Positions 46,801 to 54,700 of a stretch of DNA of 64,000 nt are shown in pieces. How positions within the stretch are numbered: the first letter of the stretch is position 1; every line of letters begins with the position of its first letter. The notes under the pieces were generated by a model. That model was not told where the DNA came from, did not search any database, and saw only the letters and a program-made list of their open reading frames with translations. The stretch spans positions 18,911 through 82,910 of the forward strand of contig NZ_JTHP01000234.1 in the NCBI RefSeq assembly GCF_000943545.1, in the 5' to 3' direction. The DNA is from Paenibacillus terrae. GTDB lineage: Bacteria > Bacillota > Bacilli > Paenibacillales > Paenibacillaceae. Position numbers and translations under genes: made by a program.

Positions 46801-49397
46801 AAATTTTGCTTAACCCGAATGTTTGTGTAGAAGAGCTGGAACTGGTTACAGCGGCGGAAAAACAACAGATTACAGGAGAGTTTAATGACACTGCCTCTGC
46901 ATATCCACGGAATCAGACGATCCAAAAACTGTTTGAGGAGCAGGCTGAGCGCACGCCGGATCATATTGCCGTAGCTTTGGGTCATCAATCATTGACCTAT
47001 CGGGAGCTTAATGAGACAGCCAACCGATTAGCGCATACGCTGCGGGATGCAGGGGTGAAGCCCGATGAACCGGTTGGCATTCTGACGGAGCGCTCGCTGG
47101 ATATGATTACTGGAACACTCGCTATTTTGAAGGCTGGAGGCGCGTATGTGCCGGTAGACCCTCAATATCCGGAGGACCGTATCCGTTATATGCTGGAGGA
47201 CTCGGGAGCCAAGCTGCTGCTGGCTCAGCAGGATTTACTGGATCGTTGCTATTTTGACGGACAGATTGTCAATCTGGATGATGATACGTCCTACAGTACG
47301 GATCATTCCAATCTGGGGATGGATGGAGCTGGTCATCATGCTGCTTATGTCATTTATACCTCAGGTTCGACAGGCAAGCCTAAGGGCGTCGTTGTTGAGC
47401 ATCAAAGTGTCGTGCGCCTGGTCCGCAATACGGATTATGTGCCATTTGATGAATCGACCCGCATGCTGCAGACTTGCGCGTTTGTATTCGATGTATCTAC
47501 GTTTGAAATTTGGGGTGCGCTGCTGAACGGCGGTCAGCTTGTTCTCGTGCATAAGGATGATCTTTTGGACGCGGCCAAGCTTAAAGAGACGATACGGGAT
47601 CATCGCGTCACCATGATGTGGCTGACTACACCGTTATTTAATCAGCTTTCGCAGCAGGACAGTAAGCTTTTCGGCGATGTGAAGTATTTGCTGGTTGGTG
47701 GTGATGTTTTGTCTGCGCCCCATATTAACCGGGTCCTGCGTGATAATCCGGACATGAACATCATTAACGGCTATGGGCCAACGGAAAATACAACCTTTTC
47801 GACGACGTACCACATTACGGAAGAACAGCTGGATTCTGTGCCGATCGGACGTCCCATCCGCAATTCGACGGCGTATGTTGTGGATTCGTCATTTAACCTG
47901 CAGCCGGTCGGAGCCTGGGGCGAGCTGGTTGTCGGCGGAGACGGAGTTGCACGCGGTTATCTGAACCGTCCTGAGCTGACGGCTGAGAGATTTCTTGCTA
48001 ACCCGTGGGTGGACGGAGATCGCCTGTACTGTACGGGAGACCTTGTTCGCTGGCGTGAAGACGGCATGCTGGAATACGCTGGACGGATTGATCAACAGGT
48101 TAAAATTCGCGGTTACCGGATTGAGCTAGGCGAGGTGGAGGCGCGGCTGGCAAGTGTACCGTCCGTGCGGGATAGCGTTGTTATCGCTTTGCGGGATGGA
48201 GCAGGCCAGCAGCAATTATGTGCTTATTTTACTGCCGATGAACAGCTGACCATCCGTGAGATTCGAGCTGTGATGTCGGCCAGTCTGCCGAGCTATATGA
48301 TTCCATCCGCATTTGTACAGCTGGATCGGTTTCCGCTGACGACAAACGGCAAAATCGACCGCAAAGCTTTACCTGTACCGGACAAAGCGCTGCACACGGG
48401 TATAGAATATGTCGCACCGCGAACCGATGTGGAGCAGTTGCTGGCAGCCATTTGGCAGGAAGTGCTCGAAATCCCGCAAGTGGGTATCCACGATGACTTT
48501 TTCACGCTGGGGGGACATTCCTTGAAAGTGCTGGAGCTTGTACGCAAAATTCACCTTGCCACAGACATCGAGCTTCCAATCCGCAGTGTTCTGGAGTTCC
48601 CGACCATAGAAGAGCAGGCGCTCGCATTATTGAAATCGGATTTGCAATCCAAGGCAGATAGTCCAATCATTCGGTTGAATGAACACGGTCCTGTCTCCAT
48701 CTTCTGCTTTCCGCCTATGCTTGGATACGGGCTGTCGTTCGCGGAGCTTGCGAAACAACTGGATCAGGACGCAGTTGTGTATGGATTGGAGTTTGTAGAT
48801 GATGCTGCGGATGAGCAGGAAATGTTGGCACGGTATGTTGATTTGATCATCAGCACACAAGCGCAAGGTCCGTATGTGCTGCTTGGTTATTCCATAGGCG
48901 GTAATCTGGCGCATAAGGTTGCCGACACACTGGAGCGTCAAGGTCATGCTGTATCTGACATTTTGATGCTCGATTCGGTCAAAAGGACGGAAGCCCTATC
49001 CTTCACAGTCGAAGAAACAGAGCACGAAATTCATGCCATGCTGGAACAGGTTCCCGAATCCTACCGTGAGCTGTTGAATGAAACGTACCAGCGTAAAATG
49101 ATCGCTTACGCGGTGTATGGTAACCAGCTCCTGAATACAGAGACGGTTCGGGCGAATATTCACGGCTTTGTTGCTGTCGGATCGGAAACAGTTAGGGGAA
49201 CCGGAGACAATCGACTTTTATGGAAAGACGCTACACAAGGAAGCTATGAAGAGCATAGCTTGATTGGGAATCATTATGAACTGCTTGAACCCGGATTTAT
49301 CGAGGAAAATGTAAAAAGTATCCGTGCTGCAATACAAAACATAACCCGGAACATGGACAAAGACATGGCACAAGATTTGGCACATCATAATTCTTGA
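38175..49397 (+). CDS. Tridecaptin-type non-ribosomal peptide synthetase, terminal subunit with thioesterase
   Basis: A 3,740-residue synthetase that adds the last three residues and releases the peptide. Order: truncated C-like region (about 38180-38900), A(Val)-T, C-A(Ile)-T-E, C-A(Val/Ala)-T and a type I thioesterase. I place the start at TTG 38175, because AGGAGG at 38162-38167 is 7 bases before it but only 1 base before ATG 38169; the longer frame from 38040 has no ribosome site and runs through the intergenic hairpin. The pockets predict L-Val11, D-(allo-)Ile12 and a small aliphatic residue 13, as in tridecaptin A. It is the TriD/TriE partner of the upstream gene; the letter is uncertain. 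Release is expected to give a linear peptide, since tridecaptins are linear. Confidence 0.93.
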   Translation: MKALFEKEKNYWSHKLESEDHIICLPYTNNVSKDATSTNLNSHTYTLTFPSEISGRILSITGGAPWAVFMVLLAGVESLLHKYTGEERVLLGIPVAKSGNGAIKPINHLLILKNTLDSTTTFKALLSQIKTSVSEAIEHQNIPFWNYTEGLEIPRNEDEQPIIHTTVSLRNIHISDFSNHVQSELDFQFQWENAAVSLNLNYSSHRYNEATIERFVEQLLRLYSVVLHQPELAISTAQVLSEQEMEQLVYTFNDTAVDYPRHASIHELFEKQAKQAPQQVAVVFGKDSLTYGELNEKANRLARTLRKQEICTEQTVGIVAERSIEMIVGMLAILKAGGAYVPIDTDYPDERVRYLLEDSGANLLLVQRMEHRPADFQGIVLDLSDSAIYGTNDADRFDPVLPNDNETYADIAGIGYVDCLNPLYSISASPELASTTSTQPEAMQPEATQSEQAEQVRQTYAAEEQAKATAADRLAYIMYTSGTTGQPKGVMVEHRNVVRLVKNTNYAQLDAETRILQTGAVVFDASTFEIWGALLNGGQLVLVSQDVILDAPKLKEAVRSHGITTMWLTAPLFNQLSQQDLELFEGVRELLVGGDVLSVPHINRVLEAHPSLRIINGYGPTENTTFSTTHAITGVQSESVPIGSPIHNSTAYVVDRSMQLQPVGAWGELIVGGDGVARGYRNRPDLTAEKFIDSPYRSGERCYRTGDLVRWNANGTLEYKGRIDAQVKIRGYRIELGEVEAQLLQLESVREAVVIAREDEQGQKQLCAYVVTHEDVTASELRSALSQELPGYMVPSYFVQLEQLPLTPNGKVDRRALPQPEGSVSSGAKYVPPQNQLQVQLVSIWKDVLELDRIGIKDNFFEAGGHSLRATHVISLIHKELHKNVQLKDLFQHPTIEQLAQVIEALEQTAYESIPVTENKPFYAVSSAQKRMYILNQLDGAGISYNIPGALALTGSLDHKALDNAFRQLIDRHETLRTSFETMNGEPVQRVHDEVPFRMELIHAHGADPKETDELVRDFVQPFDLGQAPLFRVGLIETDPEHYILLLDMHHIISDGTSINVLIQDFIRLYAGDTLPPLRIQYKDYAAWQQEQQQSERYQQQESYWLNTFAGELPVLDIPTDYPRPAVRSFEGDVLEFTLDQRQSEGLKSIAVQTESTLYMVLLAAYTSLLSHYSGQEDIIVGSPIAGRPHADLGSLIGMFVNTLAIRNYPEGGKTFRDYVLEVKENALKAFEHQDYPFEVLVDKLGVDRDLSRNPLFDTMFALQNLEQKEQQLEGLQLTLYPSEQNTAKFDLSLFAMEDGEQIACGLQYGTRLYKRETIERLAVHLQQLIHAVIEQPDIALSAIEMVSSQEKEQIVMQFNDTVADYPYPRDQVLHVLFEEQAAQSPDRLAVTFADTQLTYRELKERSDRLARILASHGIRRGSEPEIQRVGIMAERSIEMIVGMLAILKAGGAYVPIDPEYPEERIRYLLEDSSARLLLSQRREQVPFEPGIPIIDLSDEQRWSSESELYAHVDESAAISTGGSSSDLAYVIYTSGTTGKPKGVMIDHRNVVRLVKNKSYASLDENTRMLQMGAVVFDASTFEIWGTLLNGGQLYVVSHDTILDAAKLKQAIDKYRINTMFMTTALFNQHSQQAIGVFSSLKELLVGGDVLSIPHVNRVLKEHPQLRLANIYGPTENTTFSTIYDITEPQTQAIPIGRPIDHSTTYVVNRSLKLQPIGAWGELIVGGDGVGRGYLNRPELTAEKFIESPFRPGEHCYRTGDLVRWRADGVLEYKGRMDEQVKIRGYRIELGEIETRLSTIAGVKESIVTVRQDDNGQKQLCAYFVTDSDLSASDLRNVLSQDLPGYMVPSYFVQLSRLPLTLNGKVDRRALPAPEHKVDTGMDYVAPETDVQQALATAWGAILGIQRVGIQDNFFHLGGDSIKAIQVSSRLFQAGYKLEMKDLFKYPTIAGLSKFIQPVNRIAEQGEVTGSVLLTPIQRWFFEQPTAEPHYFNQSVMLYRQEGYDEQALRQALNQITSHHDALRMVFRSSENGYTAWNRGIEEGEPYHLEIFDYRDSEVNEGDLAKMVEANCNEIQSGISLSEGPLMRLGLFRCPDGDHLLVVIHHLAVDGVSWRILFEDLATAYDQASKGEQVIQLPHKTDSFQTWAQQLYAYANSPAMERERSYWEELAQAELAPLPQDYGYHEHEKPLIGVSESVTAVWTSAETEQLLKQANRAYHTEVNDLLLTAVGMALQAWSGYERFLIHLEGHGREAILPEVDITRTIGWFTSQYPVLLNMPEEIALSQRIKHVKEGLRGIPQKGIGYGVLKYLADRQTQAPEASSALFTTDPEISFNYLGQFDQDMKGNDLESSPYSGGMPLSPTMARTYTLDFGGIISGGQLGLTISYSRTSYRPETIERLAKLLESSLREILTHCIHKEHPELTPSDISYKGMSVEGLDSLLSEMGAAGKVDNVYALTPMQKGMLFHSQLDSQAAANDAYFEQVSYDMRGRMDIQAFAESLNILVRRHEALRTHFYFGRDTEPLQVVYRSRDCGFQYEDLHKLDADTRDTWVKNFELEDKTRGFDLRRDVLLRVAILRTGEDSYHFVWSFHHIVMDGWCLSLINKEVFESYAALQEGRVPELAPAVPYSSFIEWLEAQDGKAAADYWSSYLSGYEQQTALPAVKSGRKSEGYTASDWATDLERELTLRVEETAKRYQVTMNTLLQTAWGIVLQKYNNHSDVVFGSVVSGRPSDIIGVEDIIGLFINTIPVRIRCEAGESFAEVMKKMQEQALASHAYDTYPLFEIQALTDQKQDLINHIMVFENYPVEEQVEELGSDGQDAFPISNVVAAEQTNYDLNLVVMPGECIKIRFMYNALSFDQTDIERLHGHFVNLLEQILLNPNVCVEELELVTAAEKQQITGEFNDTASAYPRNQTIQKLFEEQAERTPDHIAVALGHQSLTYRELNETANRLAHTLRDAGVKPDEPVGILTERSLDMITGTLAILKAGGAYVPVDPQYPEDRIRYMLEDSGAKLLLAQQDLLDRCYFDGQIVNLDDDTSYSTDHSNLGMDGAGHHAAYVIYTSGSTGKPKGVVVEHQSVVRLVRNTDYVPFDESTRMLQTCAFVFDVSTFEIWGALLNGGQLVLVHKDDLLDAAKLKETIRDHRVTMMWLTTPLFNQLSQQDSKLFGDVKYLLVGGDVLSAPHINRVLRDNPDMNIINGYGPTENTTFSTTYHITEEQLDSVPIGRPIRNSTAYVVDSSFNLQPVGAWGELVVGGDGVARGYLNRPELTAERFLANPWVDGDRLYCTGDLVRWREDGMLEYAGRIDQQVKIRGYRIELGEVEARLASVPSVRDSVVIALRDGAGQQQLCAYFTADEQLTIREIRAVMSASLPSYMIPSAFVQLDRFPLTTNGKIDRKALPVPDKALHTGIEYVAPRTDVEQLLAAIWQEVLEIPQVGIHDDFFTLGGHSLKVLELVRKIHLATDIELPIRSVLEFPTIEEQALALLKSDLQSKADSPIIRLNEHGPVSIFCFPPMLGYGLSFAELAKQLDQDAVVYGLEFVDDAADEQEMLARYVDLIISTQAQGPYVLLGYSIGGNLAHKVADTLERQGHAVSDILMLDSVKRTEALSFTVEETEHEIHAMLEQVPESYRELLNETYQRKMIAYAVYGNQLLNTETVRANIHGFVAVGSETVRGTGDNRLLWKDATQGSYEEHSLIGNHYELLEPGFIEENVKSIRAAIQNITRNMDKDMAQDLAHHNS
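40915..45440 (+). other. NRPS module 12: C-A(Ile)-T-E, adds D-allo-Ile or D-Ile
   Basis: L-donor C domain with HHIISDG near 41322; A domain about 42290-43790 with pocket D-A-F-F-L-G-I-T-F, an Ile-type code (Val possible); T LGGDSI near 43921; E domain with HHLAVDG near 44487 and GWFTSQYPV near 44970. An E domain acting on L-Ile would give D-allo-Ile, the residue known in tridecaptin A. Confidence 0.8.
45520..49390 (+). other. NRPS module 13: C-A(Val/Ala)-T-TE
   Basis: D-donor C domain with HHIVMDGW near 45945; A domain about 46930-48380 with pocket D-V-F-W-L-G-G-T-F, one residue from the Val code of module 11; T LGGHSLKV near 48511. The thioesterase (about 48660-49390) has the nucleophile motif GYSIGG near 48891, Asp in MLDSV and a likely His in GNHYELLEP. 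Confidence 0.8.
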
Positions 49398-49452
49398 GAA
49401 TCTACGGTCGTTGATTTGACTGGAGTTCACTAATTTTTAATCTGTAACCCAT

Positions 49453-49507
49453 GAATCCTGATCGAACATGTAAGAAGTCTACTGCTTACGCGATTCGATC
49501 AGGATTC
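49453..49507. repeat. Long perfect inverted repeat between NRPS and peptidase genes
   Basis: GAATCCTGATCGAA (49453-49466) is the exact reverse complement of 49494-49507, and an inner GTAAG/CTTAC pair extends the hairpin. No T-run follows, so it is not a typical intrinsic terminator. It may be an RNA processing or stability hairpin or a protein-binding palindrome. Confidence 0.6.
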
Positions 49508-49660
49508 GCTCTATCATCTGCACTCCCCCTATGGGAAGTGCGATGATTCCATAGCGCCATGCTGATGGCTCCGAATCCGAGTAAAAAAATCTGCTCCGCT
49601 ATGCAATCACCGCACCGTTCAATCAAGAAGCCAACTTCATACGTAAGGATGGTACTTCAC

Positions 49661-51562
49661 ATGAAGAATAAAGGCATTTGTTGCCTATCCGCATTCATAG
49701 CATCGTTGTTTCTCTGGAATCTGCTCATTGCTCCGGCAGGGGCAGCAGGCAGCATAACGCCAAATTCATTGGAAAAAGCAGTGGATCACATCATGAACAC
49801 AAAATTGGAAAAATTGCATATTCCGGGGACTGCCGTCGTCGTGACCCAAGAAGACCAAATACTTTTTAGTAAAGGGTATGGATATGCAGACCTGGAGCGG
49901 AAAATGGCATTCGACCCGGGGAAGACCATTGTTCGTGTCGGCTCTCTAACCAAATCATTTAGTGCAAGCGCAACGATGCAACTGGTCGAGCAAAACAAGC
50001 TTGATTTGAATGAAGACGTGAACAGCTATCTCCACAGCTATAAAGCTTCGCAATACCAAAATCAGTCTTTTAATCTGCATCAGCTTTTGACACATACCTC
50101 GGGATTGGACGAAGCGCTGTACGGCATTAACAGCTCGACCAAGGCAGGCTCTTTGCCTACAGAGCAGTATCTCAGCACTTATTTTCAAAATCAGCCGCCC
50201 ATTCGCGAGCCCGGAATTCAGTTTGATTACAGTAATGTCGCCTACGGTCTGGTCGGTAATATAGTGGAGCAAGTAAGCGGTCAGGGACTGAATGATTACC
50301 TCCGTACACATCTGTTCCAGCCGATGAATATGCCTGGCGCGACACTGGATTTGCCGCTAAATAATCCGGCACTGGCTCAATCGTATCGGTGGAAACATGG
50401 AGCTTATTTGAAACAGCCTTTTTCGTATATTAATCTGCCGGGAGCAGGAGCGTTGAGCATCACACCCAACGAATTTTCACATTATCTGATTACTCATTTA
50501 AACGAAGGCAAGTATGAAGGAAAAGCGGTACTCCAGCCCCAATCGGTAAAAGCCATGCATACACAGCAATTTGCAGCAGATCCACGTCTGGATGGTGTGG
50601 GCTACGGATTTTTCCGTGGCCAACTGGAGACGGGTGTACCCATACTGTGGGCTACCGGGGAAATTGATGATTTTATTTCCGAAATGGTACTGATTCCGTC
50701 TCAAAAGATTGGTATTTTTGTGACCATCAATACGGCTGACACGGACACTCTGCTTCATGGAGAAGTCATAAATGCGATAGCCCAAATGCTGCCCGCAGAG
50801 CCGCAGGCCGATTCTCAGTCACTGGCTCCTTCTGCTACCCAAGTGAAGCTTCCGCCAGAGATCGAGGGCGTATATCAGGTGAATGTGAACCCCGTTCATG
50901 GGTGGGGGAAATGGATTCGGATGCTGGGAAGCATTAAATACACCGTTCAGATTCAAGATGATCATACGTTAATTGTTAACGGTGTGTACCCGAATGAAAA
51001 TGAAGCAACGAACAAAGTTTTTCAAGCAGCAGGCGATGGGCTGTTTGTGGAAAAGGGGGGCCAGCTTAAAATTTTGCTGTATCCGCAAAACGGTACATGG
51101 ATGATGGTCGCCCCGGATAGCAAGACCATGAAGCAGACGACACTTTGGCACCGTACCTGGACGCTGCTTGTCAACTACGCTGCTGCCTCCTTGTTTTTTA
51201 TCACAACCCTGCTGATTTGGGTCGTAAGGTATGCAATAAGATCTATCCGCAAAGATAAAACCCACATTTCTTCAACCCTTGCATTCATCACGTTACTGAA
51301 TACGATTTTTCTCGGCGTACAGTTTATTTATGGAAATAGTCAGATTGTATATGGCTATCCGGCCTGGTATATCTGGGGGATTTGTACGCTCCCACTGATT
51401 TCAGCGCTCATTGCTGTATGGGTATTGATCGTGAATGGTGCAAAGCTGATTACGAGGGAAAGGAGAGGTAGAGCCACAGGCAAAATCCTGTTTGCGGTGC
51501 TCACATTGCTGCATACCGTATATCTTTTTTATTGGAATTTTCTCCCTGTTCATTATTCATAA
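49661..51562 (+). CDS. triF: S12-family serine peptidase with C-terminal membrane domain, probable tridecaptin-resistance D-peptidase TriF
   Basis: Penicillin-binding-protein/class C beta-lactamase fold enzyme. From ATG 49661 (AAGGATGG at about 49645 as ribosome site; the upstream ATGs at 49559 and 49649 are worse) it has 633 residues. Residues 1-30 are a signal peptide (positive MKNK, hydrophobic core, APAGAAG). SLTK at residue 95 is the catalytic SxxK and YSN at 190 the second motif; the third is probably in the WATGEID stretch. After a beta-rich linker come about four membrane segments, so catalysis is outside the cell. Two S12 peptidases next to NRPS clusters, BogQ and TriF, are described as D-stereospecific peptidases that cleave D-residue-containing antibiotics as self-resistance. 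Position directly after a tridecaptin-like synthetase makes TriF the best name. Assignment is by motif and context. Confidence 0.82.
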   Translation: MKNKGICCLSAFIASLFLWNLLIAPAGAAGSITPNSLEKAVDHIMNTKLEKLHIPGTAVVVTQEDQILFSKGYGYADLERKMAFDPGKTIVRVGSLTKSFSASATMQLVEQNKLDLNEDVNSYLHSYKASQYQNQSFNLHQLLTHTSGLDEALYGINSSTKAGSLPTEQYLSTYFQNQPPIREPGIQFDYSNVAYGLVGNIVEQVSGQGLNDYLRTHLFQPMNMPGATLDLPLNNPALAQSYRWKHGAYLKQPFSYINLPGAGALSITPNEFSHYLITHLNEGKYEGKAVLQPQSVKAMHTQQFAADPRLDGVGYGFFRGQLETGVPILWATGEIDDFISEMVLIPSQKIGIFVTINTADTDTLLHGEVINAIAQMLPAEPQADSQSLAPSATQVKLPPEIEGVYQVNVNPVHGWGKWIRMLGSIKYTVQIQDDHTLIVNGVYPNENEATNKVFQAAGDGLFVEKGGQLKILLYPQNGTWMMVAPDSKTMKQTTLWHRTWTLLVNYAAASLFFITTLLIWVVRYAIRSIRKDKTHISSTLAFITLLNTIFLGVQFIYGNSQIVYGYPAWYIWGICTLPLISALIAVWVLIVNGAKLITRERRGRATGKILFAVLTLLHTVYLFYWNFLPVHYS

Positions 51563-51570
51563 ACATTCAA

Positions 51571-51600
51571 AGCATTTTGCATGAATCCAAGAGCCATTTT
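51571..51600 (+). repeat. Intergenic AGCATTTTGCAT element, copy 1 (R half)
   Basis: Begins AGCATTTTGCAT and continues GAATCCAAGAGCCATTT. It closely matches the reverse complement of 61944-61977 (differences: one substitution, one missing base and one further mismatch). It lies just after the triF stop. Confidence 0.55.
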
Positions 51601-51617
51601 CCATATAGAGATGGAAA
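51598..51617 (+). other. Short hairpin downstream of triF
   Basis: TTTCCAT (51598-51604) pairs with ATGGAAA (51611-51617). There is no clear T-run after it, so it may be a weak terminator or chance. Confidence 0.25.
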
Positions 51618-51721
51618 CTAATTTACAAAACTTTGCATGTCCGAACATAAATGAATGCTAAAATTTATACTTGGTTCCCCATCAACCGGGGACGCAAACT
51701 AACAAACAGGAGGAATAAGAA

Positions 51722-54700
51722 TTGGGAATCATTCGTCTTTTTGCATCCCGCAGCTTCAAATACGCAACTGCTATGGTGTTCACTTTGTCGTTGTACGCTG
51801 GTGCTGTGAGCAGCATACAACCGGCATCGGCAGAAGGTCCGGCTGATCCGGCCCCTTTTATCGCCGCCAAGGTGGTTAATGAAAACGCTGGCAAAAAAGT
51901 GTTGTTCGATAATACACACGGACAGACAGCCGGTGCGGCAGACTGGGTGATTGATGGCGGATTTTCAGACTTTGGCCAAGCCCTTGCAAGCAACGGCTAT
52001 GATGTGCATGAGCTTCGCAAATCTACGCCCATTACTTACAATGATCTGAAGGATTATGATGTATTTGTGACGGCAGAGCCGAATATTCCTTTCAAACAAA
52101 GCGAACAGGCTGCGATGGAGCAGTATGCCAAAGCAGGCAACAGTATTTTCTTCATTGGAGATCATTATAATGCGGACCGCAACAAGAACCGTTGGGACGG
52201 ATCAGAGAGTATTAACGGCTACCGTCGCGGAGCATGGGAAGATCCTGCCAAGGGAATGAGCGCGGAAGAAAGAAGCTCGGCAGCGATGCAGGGCGTAGTC
52301 AGCTCGGATTGGCTGGGGAGCCAGTTTGGTGTGCGTTTTCGCTACAATGCATTAGGCGATATTACCGCCAATCAGATTGTCGAGCCTGCGCAGGCGTTCG
52401 GCATTACAGCGGGCGTAAGCAATGTAGCCATGCATGCGGGATCAACACTGGCGATTATCGACCCGGCGAAAGCCAAAGGGATCGTATATCTCCCTAAAAC
52501 CAATCAGGCTTGGGGTAACGCGGTAGATCAGGGCGTCTATAACGGAGGCGGCATACCGGAAGGACCCTATGCAGCCGTATCCAAAGTAGGACTCGGTAAA
52601 GCTGCCTTTCTGGGGGACTCATCTCCTGTTGAAGATGCGACGCCAAAATATCTGCGCGAAGAGACAGGAACCAAGAAGACGACGTATCACGGCTTTAAGG
52701 AGCAGGATGATGCCGTGTTGCTGGTTAATATCGTCGATTGGCTATCCAAGAAGGAGAACTACACCAGTCTGACGGATTTGAAAAGCTTGCAGCTTGATCA
52801 GCCGACAGCACTGCTGCCTTTTGAGGAGCCGCAGGCTTCGACGGAGCCACAAGCCGAGCCTTGGTCCGCTCCCGCAGCAGGCTACAAGTGGTGGGATCAG
52901 CAGACGTATAAGCCCGGAGCCTATGGTAGCTCTACGGCCAGTACGCAGCCTGTTTACAGCATCGTTCGTCAGGATCAGCTGCCGAATGCAGAGCCTTTTC
53001 AAATTCGAATTACTGCGGACCAACTGGCTCCGAATACCACGATTAGTGGATTCAGTGCAGGCATTTATGTAGCGGGCGGCAATCAGGTAGCCCAGATTCA
53101 AAACCAGGATGGCACCTGGCCGACCTCGTACGGCTATAGCGGAGCATTCAGCTTGGAGTCCGACAGCAAGGGACATGCCTACAAAGACCTCACCGTACGG
53201 ATTAAGCCGGGAACCAGTGGTTCGGCCAGTCTTAGGCTGAGACAAAACGGCAGCAACCTGTTAACCCAATCGGTCGTGCTGGCAGATGTTCCGGCCCAGC
53301 CGTTGCCTGAGGAAGGGAATACCGTTCCGGCTCGTATCCGTGTTGCAGAAGCACGGAGCCTCCCGGCTGGCAAAGTGGTTACACTGGCAGGTACGGTGAC
53401 GACCGAGCCGGGTGCATATGGCGGTCAAGCCTTTTATATGCAGGATGAAAGCGGCGGTATTTATGTATATCAAAACCAAAGCGGTTTTCACCAAGGCGAT
53501 CAGGTGAAGATTACGGCAACCCTGGCGCTGTATAACGGCGAGCTGGAGCTGACCGATCCGGTGGCTATTGAAAAAACAGGAGAAGGACAGCTTCCGGAAG
53601 CTCTACAGATCACCGAACTAAGCGATGCAAACCAAGGGCAGTTGGTCGAGCTTCCACAAGCCATCATTCGTAATGTAGCAGACGCGACTCCCGTCGGTTC
53701 GTTAGAATTTGATGCGGTGTCCGGCGAGGTAAGCCACCATGTGCGTGTGGATGCACGTACAGGCGTAACACGGACCTCTTTTCCATATCAAGAAGGACAG
53801 CAAGTGAAGATCAAGGGAATTTCAGCGATTTTCAAAGGGAATTACCAGTTAAAACCGCGTGGTCTTGATGATTTTACAGCTCAGGCAGGGGCGGCATTGC
53901 AAGAAGTGAAGCTTTCGCTGGATCAAACAACCCTTAATGTTGGGGATACAGCAGTAACACATCTCAGTGGTACGCTCACAGATGGCAGCAAAGCGGATTT
54001 AAGTCATGCTTCCGTTCAGTATGCCAGCAGTCATGAGTCTGTTACCCTCGATACGTATGGACAAATTAAGGCAGAAAAAGAGGGGAGCGCCGAAATTACG
54101 GCTAGCGTAACCCTGGACGGTAAAACCATCGTATCCAATCCAGTAACCGTTACAGTCCAGAAAGCTGTTGCAGGCGAAGTGCCTGGCAAACCTGTACTGT
54201 CCCATGATAACGGGCAGAATACCGGATTGAAGGACGGCGATTATAATATCACCATGAATCTATGGTGGGGTACGAACGGTGATGAACTCAAGCTGTATGA
54301 AAACGGCGAGCTGATCGGGACTCAACCGTTGAAATCCGCCTCCCCCGGGGCACAGAAAGCAGTCATCCCGGTAACGGGCAAGGCAAATGGCACTTATACG
54401 TACACCGCCGAGCTGATCAACGCTTCCGGTAAAACGGTTAGTGATCCGTTAACCGTCGAAGTGACCGATGCTTCGCCCGGAATTCCGGTGCTGTCTCACA
54501 ACAACTGGGATGGTGACGGCAATTACACTGTTGCTATGAGCATGTGGTGGGGCACGAATGCGATCCAATACAATTTATATGAAAATGGCGAGCTGATCGA
54601 CACGCAAGAGCTGCCAAACCAAACGCCGCAGGCTCAAAGCGCAGTCACAGATATCCAAGGCCGCAAATCGGGCACTTATGAGTATCGGGCCGAGCTCGTC

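Noticed and set aside
49559..49660. Extended N-terminus of the S12 peptidase from ATG 49559
   Set aside because: No ribosome site and it would bury the signal peptide behind 34 residues; ATG 49661 has AAGGATGG at suitable spacing and gives a normal signal sequence.
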